Source: Halobacterium jilantaiense
Lineage (GTDB): Archaea; Halobacteriota; Halobacteria; Halobacteriales; Halobacteriaceae
Reading direction: 5' to 3'
Length of the DNA: 64,000 nt
Assembly (NCBI RefSeq): GCF_900110535.1
Contig: NZ_FOJA01000001.1
Span: 992,001-1,056,000, forward strand
Below are positions 20,901-28,523 of this stretch, one piece after another (the first letter of the stretch is position 1; each line of letters starts with the position of its first letter). Both the position numbers and the translations under genes were made by a program. The notes under the pieces are model-generated. The model was not told the DNA's origin and ran no database searches. It worked only from the letters and a program-made list of their open reading frames with translations.

Positions 20901-21851
20901 ATGACCGACGACAACTGGACAGCGGCGGCGATGCCCGACCAGTCCGGCCGCACCGTCGTGGTGACGGGCGCGAACAGCGGCATCGGCCTCGAAGCGACGA
21001 AGGCGTTCGCCAGCGCCGGTGCACACGTCGTGATGGCGTGCCGGAGCACCGACCGCGGCGAGGCCGCTCGCGACGAGGTGACCGAAGCGTACCCCGGGGC
21101 GTCGCTGACGGTGCGGGAACTCGACCTCGCTGACCTCGACTCGGTGGCGGCGTTCGCCGACTGGTTCGAGACCGAGTTCGACGCGCTGCACGTCCTCGCG
21201 AACAACGCCGGCGTGATGGCGATTCCGCGCTCGGAGACCGCTGACGGCTTCGAGACGCAGTTCGGCGTGAACCACCTCGGGCACTTCGCGCTCACCGGCC
21301 GGCTGCTCGGTGTGCTCCGGCGGACGAGCGGACAGACCCGCGTCGTCACGCAGTCCTCCAGAGCCCACGAGAGCGGCCGAATCGACTTCGAGGACCTCCA
21401 GCACGAGGCCGAGTACGGCAAGTGGGAGGCCTACGGCCAGTCGAAGCTCGCGAACGTCCTGTTCGCCTACGAACTCGACCGCCGGCTGCGGGCCGCGTCG
21501 GCGAGCGTGACGAGCGTCACCTGTCACCCGGGGTACGCCGCGACGAACCTCCAGCTCCGCGGCCCGCAGGCGGAGGGGTCGCGGCTGCGGCTGCTCGCGA
21601 TGAAGGCCGCGAACGCGCTCGTCGGGCAGAGCGCCGAGCAGGGCGCGTGGCCGCTGCTGTACGCCGCGACCGACCCGAGCATCGACGGCGGCGAGTACGT
21701 CGGCCCCGGCGGCCTCCTGCAGATGCGCGGCCACCCCGAGCGACAGCAGTCCAGCGAGCGCTCGCGCGACGAGGCCACCGCACGCCGCCTCTGGACTGTC
21801 TCGGAGGACCGCACCGGCGTCGCATTCGACCTGCCCGAGCCGTCGGCGTAG
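20901..21851 (+). CDS. Short-chain dehydrogenase/reductase
   Basis: A 316-residue SDR of the retinol dehydrogenase / protochlorophyllide reductase-like group. The NAD(P) motif TGANSGIG is at residues 22-29, NNAG follows, the catalytic serine is in VTQSSRAHES and the active-site YxxxK is YGQSK. An Arg after strand two (CRSTDRG) suggests NADP preference. The substrate is unknown. It sits between the mutase and the epimerase on the same strand, but that does not by itself tie it to methylmalonyl-CoA. The ATG at 20901 is chosen; in-frame sequence before it is not family-like. Confidence 0.86.
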   Translation: MTDDNWTAAAMPDQSGRTVVVTGANSGIGLEATKAFASAGAHVVMACRSTDRGEAARDEVTEAYPGASLTVRELDLADLDSVAAFADWFETEFDALHVLANNAGVMAIPRSETADGFETQFGVNHLGHFALTGRLLGVLRRTSGQTRVVTQSSRAHESGRIDFEDLQHEAEYGKWEAYGQSKLANVLFAYELDRRLRAASASVTSVTCHPGYAATNLQLRGPQAEGSRLRLLAMKAANALVGQSAEQGAWPLLYAATDPSIDGGEYVGPGGLLQMRGHPERQQSSERSRDEATARRLWTVSEDRTGVAFDLPEPSA

Positions 21852-21897
21852 CCGGTCGGTCGGTGGCTTGATGGGCGACGCCGAGCCACCTGCGAGT

Positions 21898-22287
21898 ATG
21901 CACGTGGACCACGTCGGCGTCGCAACCGAGGACGCCGAGAGCCTCGCCGACCTGTACACCGAACTGCTGGACGCGCCGGTCGCCCACGAGGAGGTCTTCG
22001 ACGGCCTCCGCGTCGTCTTCCTCGACCTCGGCGGCGACGGCTACGTCGAACTCCTCGAACCAGTCGACGACGACACGACTATCGGGCGCTACCTCGAGAA
22101 CGAGGGCGGCGGCATCCACCACGTCGCGTTCGCCACCGACGACATCGAGGCCGCGCTGGAGACCGCCCGCGAGGCTGGCGTCGGTCTCATCGACGAGGAG
22201 CCACGGGACGGGGCCTGGGGCCACGACGTGGCCTTCCTGCACCCCAAGGACACGGGCGGCGCGCTCATCGAGTTCGTCGAGCACTGA
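21898..22287 (+). CDS. mce: Methylmalonyl-CoA epimerase
   Basis: A 129-residue vicinal oxygen chelate protein that racemises methylmalonyl-CoA between S and R forms. The paired beta-alpha-beta modules start at MHVDHVGVATED and GGGIHHVAFATDD. The metal ligands are expected at H5, the His pair in GIHHVAF and the Glu in ALIEFVE. Length and order match archaeal epimerases. The start at 21898 places the metal His at the usual position. Co-location with the mutase supports the assignment over other glyoxalase-fold enzymes. Confidence 0.92.
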   Translation: MHVDHVGVATEDAESLADLYTELLDAPVAHEEVFDGLRVVFLDLGGDGYVELLEPVDDDTTIGRYLENEGGGIHHVAFATDDIEAALETAREAGVGLIDEEPRDGAWGHDVAFLHPKDTGGALIEFVEH

Positions 22288-22291
22288 CTGG

Positions 22292-22873
22292 TCAGTTCTC
22301 ACTCACCGCGTCCCGCTGCGGGATATCGGGGTCGGTGACGAATCCGGCGGCGTTCTCCGGTGGGTCGTCGAACCACGCCGCCTCGAGGATCTCCTCGTCG
22401 GTCTCGTCGTCCCACCGCTCCGGGTAGCGACCCGCTTCCCCACCGACGTAATCCGCTGTGAAGAACACCGACAGCAGGTAGCCGCGGCGTTCGGGGTCCT
22501 CACGGTGGACGAACCGGCGGCGCTTGGTCTGCCAGACGCCCGTGACTTCGCACTCGACGCCGGTCTCTTCCCAGACTTCCCGGACGGCCGTCTCCGCGAA
22601 CGTCTCACCGGGCTCGTGGCCGCCGCCCGGGAGCACCCACTGGTCGGGGTCGCGTGGGTGACGAATGAGCAGGACGCGGCCCTCGCTGTCGGTCACGCGT
22701 GCACCCGAACCGCCGCGACCACCGGCTGCGACGAGTTCTCGCCCGTGTGCGAACAGTTCGGGGTTGTTCTCGACAGTCTCGGTGTGGAACGGGAACGGGC
22801 CGTGGGCGTCACGGAGCCTGTCGAGTCGCTGGTCGACCGCGCGCCGACTCCTGACGCTGATTGGTGCCGACAC
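22292..22873 (-). CDS. Nudix hydrolase
   Basis: A 193-residue Nudix protein. The box GGGHEPGETFAETAVREVWE then ETGVE (about residues 83-107) is complete with all catalytic glutamates. The N-terminal 50 residues form a helical extension common to haloarchaeal members. It hydrolyses a nucleoside diphosphate linked to another group; the substrate is not predictable. It converges on the epimerase gene with a four-base gap, and the flavin reductase lies upstream on the same strand, separated by 14 bases. Confidence 0.9.
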   Translation of the reverse strand: MSAPISVRSRRAVDQRLDRLRDAHGPFPFHTETVENNPELFAHGRELVAAGGRGGSGARVTDSEGRVLLIRHPRDPDQWVLPGGGHEPGETFAETAVREVWEETGVECEVTGVWQTKRRRFVHREDPERRGYLLSVFFTADYVGGEAGRYPERWDDETDEEILEAAWFDDPPENAAGFVTDPDIPQRDAVSEN

Positions 22874-22887
22874 GGGAGAACCCCGAT

Positions 22888-23529
22888 TCAGGGCGCGGGA
22901 CCGAAGCTCTCGACTTTCGCGGCGTCGGTGTCGAACCCCTCGTTCTCCAGAGCGTCCACGGCGGCCTCGCAGAACTCCGCGAAGCCGTAGACGAACGCGG
23001 CCTGGTCGCCGGCGTCGGCGAGCGACGCGACGGCGTCACCGACGTTCTCGCTCACGACGAGGACCTCTGCGCCGGCGTCCGCGAGCGCGGCGAGGCGCGC
23101 CTCGTGAACCGGCTGGTCGTCCTCGTAGACGACGGTGACCTCGGAGCCGGCGTCGAGCGCGCGCTCGCCGATAGCGACAGCGGGACCGACGCCGGGGCCA
23201 CCGGCGAGCACGAGCACGGACGGCTCGCCCTGATAGTAGTCGTCCCCGAACGGCCCCTCGATGCGGACCTCGTCGCCGGGCTGGCGGTCCGCGAGCCACG
23301 GGCCGAGCGTCCCCTCGGGGTCGACGCCGACAGTCACTTCGAAGGTCTCCGCGACGGTCGGCGACGAGAGCGTGTAGTACCGGCCCTCGTCACCGTCCTC
23401 GAACTCCCCGACGACGCGCACGAACTGCCCGGGTTCGGCCGCGAAGCCCTCGGGCGTCTCGAACGTCACGGCGACCGTCTCCGGTCCCACGTCCTCGACC
23501 GCGCGCACCGTCACCGGTGTCTCGTCCAT
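22888..23529 (-). CDS. Ferredoxin/flavin reductase-type FAD-NAD(P) oxidoreductase
   Basis: A 213-residue member of the ferredoxin-NADP reductase superfamily. The FAD domain carries RYYTLSSPT (flavin-binding RxYS/T) around residue 50, and the NAD(P) domain carries VLVLAGGPGVGPAVAI near residue 106. A C-terminal VYGFAEFCEAAVDAL helix replaces the usual CGP motif region. No iron-sulfur domain is attached, so it needs a separate electron partner. It is likely transcribed with the downstream Nudix gene. The physiological partner is unknown. Confidence 0.82.
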   Translation of the reverse strand: MDETPVTVRAVEDVGPETVAVTFETPEGFAAEPGQFVRVVGEFEDGDEGRYYTLSSPTVAETFEVTVGVDPEGTLGPWLADRQPGDEVRIEGPFGDDYYQGEPSVLVLAGGPGVGPAVAIGERALDAGSEVTVVYEDDQPVHEARLAALADAGAEVLVVSENVGDAVASLADAGDQAAFVYGFAEFCEAAVDALENEGFDTDAAKVESFGPAP

Positions 23530-23744
23530 ACCCCGGCGACGTGACCCAGCCTCCTAATCCGTTCGTTTCCGCCCCGGGGACCAGTCACGCCCACCCCGAT
23601 ATGCTCGCGTCGACAACTTCCAGCGTTCACGGTTCCCCGGCAGACGACCCGTGGTCGTCCGGAGGCACCGCGCCGAGCCGGACGCGCGTCCAGTTTCGTT
23701 CCGCCCCACAGGCGTATCGTTCCGTTCTACCCTAACTACGCCTT

Positions 23745-23757
23745 CAGAAGCCTTTTT
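23745..23757 (+). promoter_or_regulatory. korA promoter, TATA-like box
   Basis: A pyrimidine-rich CCTTTTTGCTG run lies about 30 bases before the korA ATG at 23785. The rest of the 255-base gap from 23530 holds no convincing gene. A 45-codon frame at 23601 has no start signal or family match. Confidence 0.4.
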
Positions 23758-23784
23758 GCTGGCGGCACGGGTAGCCACCGATAC

Positions 23785-25530
23785 ATGCACGACGACCTGA
23801 ACTGGGCCATCGGCGGCGAGGCCGGCGATGGAATCGCGTCCACCGGCAAGATCTTTGCGCAGGCGCTGTCGCGCGCCGGCCGGCACGTGTTCACCTCGAA
23901 AGACTTCGCGTCCCGAATCCGGGGTGGCTACACTGCCTACAAGGTCCGCACGTCGGTCGACCAGGTGCAGAGCGTGGTCGACCGCCTCGACATCCTCATC
24001 GCGCTCACGGAGCGCACCGTCGACGAGAACCTCGACGAACTCCACGAGAACTCCGTCGTCATCTACGACGGCGACCGCACGGAGTTCTCGGACTTCGAGG
24101 CCCCCGGCGAGGTCACGGGCCTCGACGTCCCCCTGAAGGACCTCGCCGAGGATGCCGGCGGTGCCATCATGCGCAACATCGTCGCGCTCGGCGCGGTCTG
24201 CGCCGTCGCGGACTTCCCCATCGAGAACCTCGACGAGTCCCTCGAGAAGCGCTTCGGCGGGAAGGGCGAGAGCATCGTCGAGAACAACAAGCAGGCGGCT
24301 CGGCTCGGTGCCGAGTACGTCGAGGAGAACTACGACGACGAGGGGCCCCGGTACTCCCTTGAGACCACCGACGAGGACTACGTCCTGCTGAACGGCGACG
24401 AAGCCATCGGCATGGGCGCTATCGCCGCCGGCTGCCGGTTCTACGCCGGCTACCCCATCACGCCCGCGACGGACGTGATGGAGTACCTCACCGGCCGCAT
24501 CGAGCAGTTCGGCGGGCACGTCGTCCAGGCCGAGGACGAACTCGCCGCCATCAACATGGCGCTCGGTGCCGCGCGCGCCGGCGCTCGGTCGATGACCGCG
24601 ACATCCGGACCGGGCATCGACCTGATGGCCGAGACGTTCGGCCTCGTCGCCACCAGCGAGACGCCGCTGGTCATCGCGAACGTCATGCGCTCGGGCCCCT
24701 CGACGGGGATGCCGACCAAGCAGGAGCAGGGCGACCTGAACATGATGCTGAAGGGCGGCCACGGCGAGATTCCGCGCTTCGTCGTCGCGCCGACCTCGGT
24801 CGCGGAGTGCTTCCACAAGACCGTCGAGGCGTTCAACCTCGCCGAGAAGTACCAGCTCCCGGTCTACCTCACCGCGGACCTCTCGATGGCGGTCACCGAG
24901 CGCACGTACCCGCCCGAGGAGTTCGACATGGACGCGGTCGAAATCGACCGCGGGAAGCTCGTCGACGAAGACGAGATTTCGACCTGGCAGAACGAGAAAG
25001 ACCAGTTCAAGCCCCACGCCGTCACCGCCGACGGCATCAGCCCGCGTGCCGTACCGGGCACCGAGGGCGGCGTCCACATGTCCACCGGTCTCGAACACGA
25101 CGAACTCGGCCGACGCACCGAGGACACGGACGTCCGCGTCGAACAGGTCGACAAGCGCTACCAGAAGGTCGACACGGCCCGCGAGCGCGAGGACTTCGAC
25201 TACCGCGAGTTCGGTGACGGCGACGCCGACAACCTCGTCATCTCGTGGGGGTCCAACGAAGGGACCATCGTCGAGGCGCTCGACTACCTCGACGAGGACG
25301 ACCCCGACGTGCGGGTCGTCTCGGTACCGTACATCTTCCCGCGGCCGGACCTCACCGAGGAGGTCGAGGCCGCCGATCAGGTCGCTGTCGTCGAGGCCAA
25401 CGCCACTGGCCAGTTCGCCGACGTCATCGAACACGACGTCCTCGAACGCGTCGAACGAATCAACAAGTACGACGGCGTCGACTTCAAGGCAGACGAACTC
25501 GCCGCCGAAATCACGGAGACCCTAGCATGA
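23785..25530 (+). CDS. korA: 2-oxoacid:ferredoxin oxidoreductase, alpha subunit
   Basis: A 581-residue subunit of a thiamine-diphosphate enzyme that oxidatively decarboxylates a 2-oxoacid to acyl-CoA and reduces ferredoxin. Residues 1-190 are the gamma domain (IGGEAGDGIASTGKIFAQ) fused to the alpha domain, which begins near 195 and contains FYAGYPITPATDVMEYL. A gamma-alpha fusion with a separate beta subunit is the archaeal KorA/PorA arrangement. 2-Oxoglutarate is the likely substrate, but pyruvate cannot be excluded by reading alone. The stop overlaps the korB start by four bases (ATGA). Confidence 0.92.
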   Translation: MHDDLNWAIGGEAGDGIASTGKIFAQALSRAGRHVFTSKDFASRIRGGYTAYKVRTSVDQVQSVVDRLDILIALTERTVDENLDELHENSVVIYDGDRTEFSDFEAPGEVTGLDVPLKDLAEDAGGAIMRNIVALGAVCAVADFPIENLDESLEKRFGGKGESIVENNKQAARLGAEYVEENYDDEGPRYSLETTDEDYVLLNGDEAIGMGAIAAGCRFYAGYPITPATDVMEYLTGRIEQFGGHVVQAEDELAAINMALGAARAGARSMTATSGPGIDLMAETFGLVATSETPLVIANVMRSGPSTGMPTKQEQGDLNMMLKGGHGEIPRFVVAPTSVAECFHKTVEAFNLAEKYQLPVYLTADLSMAVTERTYPPEEFDMDAVEIDRGKLVDEDEISTWQNEKDQFKPHAVTADGISPRAVPGTEGGVHMSTGLEHDELGRRTEDTDVRVEQVDKRYQKVDTAREREDFDYREFGDGDADNLVISWGSNEGTIVEALDYLDEDDPDVRVVSVPYIFPRPDLTEEVEAADQVAVVEANATGQFADVIEHDVLERVERINKYDGVDFKADELAAEITETLA

Positions 25531-26396
25531 GCTCAGAGAACGTTCGCTTCACCGACTTCAAGTCCGACAAGCAGCCCACGTGGTGTCCCGGCTGTGGTGA
25601 CTTCGGCACGATGAACGGTATGATGAAAGGCCTCGCCGAGACCGGGAACTCGCCGGACGACACGTTCGTCGTCGCCGGCATCGGCTGCTCCGGGAAGATC
25701 GGCACGTACATGCGGTCGTACGCGCTCCACGGCGTCCACGGCCGCGCGCTCCCCGTCGGCACCGGTGCCAAGCTCGCCAACCCCGACCTCGAAGTGATGG
25801 TCGCGGGCGGCGACGGTGACGGCTACTCCATCGGTGCGGGCCACTTCGTCCACGCCGTCCGCCGCAACGTCGACATCACGTACGTCGTGATGGACAACCG
25901 CATCTACGGCCTGACGAAGGGGCAGGCGTCCCCGACCAGCCGGCCCGACTTCGAGACGTCGACGTCCCCGGACGGCCCGAAGCAGCCCCCCGTGAACCCG
26001 CTCGCGCTCGCGATGGCCGCCGGCGGCAGCTTCATCGCACAGAGCTTCTCCTCGGACGCCCTCCGCCACCAGGAGATCGTTCAGGAAGCCATCGAGCACG
26101 ACGGCTTCAGCCTCGTCAACACGTTCTCGCCGTGTGTCACGTTCAACGACGTGGACACGTACGACTACTTCCGCGACAGCCTCGTGGACCTCAGCGAGGA
26201 CGACGACTACGACCGCCACGACTACGACCAGGCGAAAGACGCCATCCTCGACGCCGACAAGGAGTACATGGGCGTCCTCTACCAGGACGAGGACTCCACG
26301 CCGTACCACGAAGCCCACGGCGTCACCGAGAACATGGCCGAGATTCCGGACGGCGCGCCCGACGGAGCCACCGACCTCGTCCGCGAGTTCTACTGA
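25527..26396 (+). CDS. korB: 2-oxoacid:ferredoxin oxidoreductase, beta subunit
   Basis: A 289-residue thiamine-diphosphate subunit. The iron-sulfur ligands appear as WCPGCGDFG (C20, C23), GIGCSGKIG and a later SPCVTF; the thiamine/magnesium motif is GGDGDGYSIGAGHF followed by MDNRIYGLTKGQ. It forms the heterodimer or heterotetramer with KorA and is translationally coupled to it. A run of five T follows the stop (26403-26407), probably the terminator. In halophilic archaea this complex replaces NAD-linked 2-oxoacid dehydrogenase. Confidence 0.94.
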   Translation: MSSENVRFTDFKSDKQPTWCPGCGDFGTMNGMMKGLAETGNSPDDTFVVAGIGCSGKIGTYMRSYALHGVHGRALPVGTGAKLANPDLEVMVAGGDGDGYSIGAGHFVHAVRRNVDITYVVMDNRIYGLTKGQASPTSRPDFETSTSPDGPKQPPVNPLALAMAAGGSFIAQSFSSDALRHQEIVQEAIEHDGFSLVNTFSPCVTFNDVDTYDYFRDSLVDLSEDDDYDRHDYDQAKDAILDADKEYMGVLYQDEDSTPYHEAHGVTENMAEIPDGAPDGATDLVREFY

Positions 26397-26401
26397 CGGA
26401 C

Positions 26402-26515
26402 CTTTTTCGGTCGGTGGGTTTCCTCGGTCGCGCCTGACGGCGCTCCCTGTGGGAACCCACCTCGCAAAAAGCTGCGCTAAAAATTTCCTGCTCGCTCACA
26501 CTGTTCGCGCGCCGA
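26402..26515. terminator. korB 3' region: T-run, hairpin and shared block
   Basis: After korB come CTTTTTC, then an 11-base imperfect inverted repeat (GGTGGGTTTCC at 26413-26423, GGGAACCCACC at 26451-26461, one mismatch). Immediately after it is GCAAAAAGCTGCGCTAAAA (26464-26482), the block also found after dnaJ near 10268. The T-run plus hairpin suggests transcription termination or a 3' stability element. Confidence 0.4.
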
Positions 26516-26549
26516 TGCTGCGTGGACCGCTACCGGTTGGCTGCGATTC

Positions 26550-26822
26550 TCAGAAGAACGTCCGAATCTGCCAGTACAACCCCTGGAGTGCGTTCCGCAG
26601 GCCGCCGATGGGGTCGAGGCCGGCGTCCGGGTCGTCCGCTGGTTCGAAGTGGTCGGCGAGGTCGTCCTCTGGGACGCGTTCGAGGTGACCGGTGTGGCGT
26701 CGCCGGCCGTCGTCGTCCGTCACTCGGAGGAGCGCGACTGGGTTGCCGGTGCCGACGACCCGGTAGACGCCCGACGGGTAGGCGTCGGTCGTCGACCGGT
26801 AATGTGCGCGGATGTCGACCAT
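26550..26822 (-). CDS. Haloarchaeal conserved hypothetical protein
   Basis: A 90-residue soluble protein with a compact beta-rich N-terminal half (SGVYRVVGTGNPVALLRVTD) and an acidic linker ending in an aromatic tail (LYWQIRTFF). I believe it belongs to a small family found only in haloarchaea, with no assigned function. The start MVDIRAHYRSTTDAYPSGVY looks conserved. It is divergent from the DUF2178 gene, with a 95-base gap that contains the palindromic operator. Confidence 0.65.
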   Translation of the reverse strand: MVDIRAHYRSTTDAYPSGVYRVVGTGNPVALLRVTDDDGRRRHTGHLERVPEDDLADHFEPADDPDAGLDPIGGLRNALQGLYWQIRTFF

Positions 26823-26890
26823 ACCGGCACGAGGGCGGCCAGTGAGATAGCAGTGGGGTCCGCCGAGAGGAAACCTACAAGCGGGCCGAG

Positions 26891-26908
26891 CGTAAAGCGC
26901 GTTTTACG
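26891..26908. promoter_or_regulatory. Palindromic operator before the DUF2178-HTH operon
   Basis: CGTAAAGCGCGTTTTACG matches its reverse complement at 16 of 18 positions. It ends nine bases before the ATG at 26918 and would straddle the transcription start of a leaderless message whose TATA-like box is near 26873. The core GTAAA-N6-TTTAC recurs at 27608-27623 and, imperfectly, at 27591-27606. It is a likely binding site for the HTH protein encoded at 27331. Confidence 0.6.
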
Positions 26909-26917
26909 ATTGTGTCC

Positions 26918-27334
26918 ATGAGCGACCACGAGCCGACCGGGACGGGGCGAATGGCGAAGGTTCGGCGGTACCGGCGGCTGCTGTTCGCGTGCATCGGCGT
27001 CGGCGTCGGCGGGTTCCTCGTCGCTGTGGAGTTCGACTACCCGCTGGTCGGGCTGGTGGTGTACTGGGCGGGCATCCTCGCAGCCCTGGGCGTCTGGAAG
27101 GGGACGTCCGTCACGCTGTACGACGAGCGCGACCTCGACCTGGAGCGCCGGGCGAGCCTGCTCACACTCCAGATTGCGGGCGTCGTAGGTGTACTGGCAA
27201 TGACCACGCTCGTCGTCACTGACCAGATGCCGTCGGTGGACGTCCCCGAGCGAATCGTCGGTGGCTTCCTCACCATCTCGGCCCTGTTCATCGTCTACGG
27301 CGTCGTCTACACCGTCGTTCGCTACCGACGATGA
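26918..27334 (+). CDS. DUF2178 membrane protein
   Basis: A 138-residue protein with four hydrophobic segments in two pairs (LLFACIGVGVGGFLVAVEF, LVGLVVYWAGILAALGVW; LLTLQIAGVVGVLAMTTLVV, GGFLTISALFIVYGVVYTVV) joined by the loop YDERDLDLERRASL. That charged loop and layout are typical of DUF2178. Archaeal DUF2178 proteins are often encoded beside a small Xre-type repressor, as here. The ATG at 26918 is preferred over a GTG two codons earlier. The stop overlaps the HTH gene (ATGA). It may sense the membrane and control the repressor, by inference. Confidence 0.78.
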   Translation: MSDHEPTGTGRMAKVRRYRRLLFACIGVGVGGFLVAVEFDYPLVGLVVYWAGILAALGVWKGTSVTLYDERDLDLERRASLLTLQIAGVVGVLAMTTLVVTDQMPSVDVPERIVGGFLTISALFIVYGVVYTVVRYRR

Positions 27335-27531
27335 GAAACCACGTGCGCGAACGCCGCGACGAGGCGGACCTGAGCCAGGCCGACCTCGCGGCCGCCGTCG
27401 GCGTCACTCGGCAGACAATCAACGCCATCGAGCGCGACCGCTACGACCCCAGCATCGAACTCGCGTTCAAGCTCGCGGACTTCTTCGACTGCCGGATAGA
27501 GGACCTCTTCGACCCCGAACTCAACGGGTAG
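27331..27531 (+). CDS. Small Xre/Cro-type repressor
   Basis: A 66-residue single-domain helix-turn-helix protein. The recognition region is LSQADLAAAVGVTRQTINAI (residues 14-33), followed by the typical DRYDPSIELAFKLADFFDCRIEDLF closing helices. Proteins of this type bind short palindromes as dimers. It is translationally coupled to the DUF2178 gene and flanked on both sides by near-identical palindromes, so autoregulation plus control of the downstream ABC exporter operon is the simplest model. Confidence 0.9.
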   Translation: MRNHVRERRDEADLSQADLAAAVGVTRQTINAIERDRYDPSIELAFKLADFFDCRIEDLFDPELNG

Positions 27532-27575
27532 CTGAGGCGGCAGTTCTGTTCGTCGCTCCGTTCGGACCACCGACA

Positions 27576-27623
27576 GCTTTACCTTGGAGTGTAAAACAAG
27601 CCTTACTGTAAAGCTCGCTTTAC
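27576..27623. promoter_or_regulatory. Tandem palindromic operators before the ABC exporter
   Basis: GTAAAGCTCGCTTTAC (27608-27623) is a perfect palindrome apart from its two central bases. GTAAAACAAGCCTTAC (27591-27606) is a weaker copy one base upstream, and GCTTTAC at 27576-27582 is a further half-site. The core matches the site at 26891-26908. The distal arm overlaps the likely TATA element (TTTACA, 27619-27624) of the ABC operon, so binding should repress transcription. Confidence 0.62.
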
Positions 27624-27642
27624 ACGCGAGTCGAGTCGAATC

Positions 27643-27768
27643 ATGTCCCCCCACCGACCTCGACACCACGACACGACGCCGGCCGCAGACGACCGCTCCG
27701 GCACTGACGCACCGACGACCGACTGCTCAACCACCGACCACGTCGCCGCCAGACCGAATCACCGATGA
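27643..27768 (+). CDS. Possible 41-residue leader peptide of the ABC operon
   Basis: An ATG at 27643 opens 41 codons that end in a TGA overlapping the ATG of the ABC ATPase (ATGA). The product is rich in His, Arg, Thr, Asp and Pro and has no family. The ATG lies 19-24 bases after the TATA-like TTTACA, as expected for a leaderless gene. It could be a real small protein, a leader for translational coupling, or just 5' leader sequence. Confidence 0.3.
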   Translation: MSPHRPRHHDTTPAADDRSGTDAPTTDCSTTDHVAARPNHR

Positions 27769-28523
27769 CCGACCCCGCCATCCGCGCAGACGGCCTGACG
27801 AAGCGCTACGGAGACGAAGTTGCGGTCGACAGCCTCGACTTCGCTGTGCCCGCGGGCAGCGTCTACGGCTTCCTCGGGCCGAACGGTGCCGGGAAGACGA
27901 CGACGATGCGCCTGCTCACCTCCCTCACCGACCCCACCGCGGGGAGCGGCGAGGTGGCCGGCGTTCCAGTCACCGATCGGGCGGCGCTCACCCCGCGAAT
28001 CGGCTACCTGCCCGCCGACCCACCCGTCTTCGACGAGCTGACGGGCTGGGAGCAGCTCCGGCACGTCGCCCGACTCCACGGGCTCGGCGACGACGAGGCG
28101 GACGCCCGCATCGAGTCGCTGCTGGAGCGCTTCGACCTGCTCGCAGACGCCGACCGCCGCATCGAGTCGTACTCCACGGGCATGACGAAGAAGGTCGGCG
28201 TGGTCGCCGCGATGCTCCACGACCCGGACGTCCTCTTCCTCGACGAACCCACGTCGGGGCTGGACCCCCGGGCCGCCCGCACCGTCAGAGACACCGTCGC
28301 GGACCTCGCGGCGGGGGATGCGACCGTTTTCCTCTCCACGCACGTCCTCCCCGTCGTCGACGAACTCGCGGACACCATCGGCGTCATCGACGACGGCGTC
28401 CTCGTCGCCGAGGGTGACCCAGAGGACCTCAAATCGACCGCCCGCGAGGGCAGCGCGGCCGACCTGGAGACCGTCTTCATGGAGGTGACTGCGGATGCCG
28501 ACGCCCCGCTCCCGGACGCGTGA
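27765..28523 (+). CDS. ABC transporter ATPase (ABC-2 type)
   Basis: A 252-residue ABC ATPase. Walker A is GPNGAGKTTT (about 38-47), the Q-loop region is GYLPADPPVFDEL, the signature is the variant YSTGMTKKVG, and Walker B is VLFLDEPTSGLDP. This pattern is typical of ABC-2 exporters for drugs, lipids or peptides, not of importers. It overlaps the permease gene by 29 bases. Expression probably depends on the palindromes at 27576-27623. The substrate is unknown. Confidence 0.92.
   Translation: MTDPAIRADGLTKRYGDEVAVDSLDFAVPAGSVYGFLGPNGAGKTTTMRLLTSLTDPTAGSGEVAGVPVTDRAALTPRIGYLPADPPVFDELTGWEQLRHVARLHGLGDDEADARIESLLERFDLLADADRRIESYSTGMTKKVGVVAAMLHDPDVLFLDEPTSGLDPRAARTVRDTVADLAAGDATVFLSTHVLPVVDELADTIGVIDDGVLVAEGDPEDLKSTAREGSAADLETVFMEVTADADAPLPDA

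Noticed and set aside
23601-23735. A 45-codon frame before korA
   Set aside because: No promoter at leaderless distance, no family, and it ends in sequence that looks like the korA upstream region.
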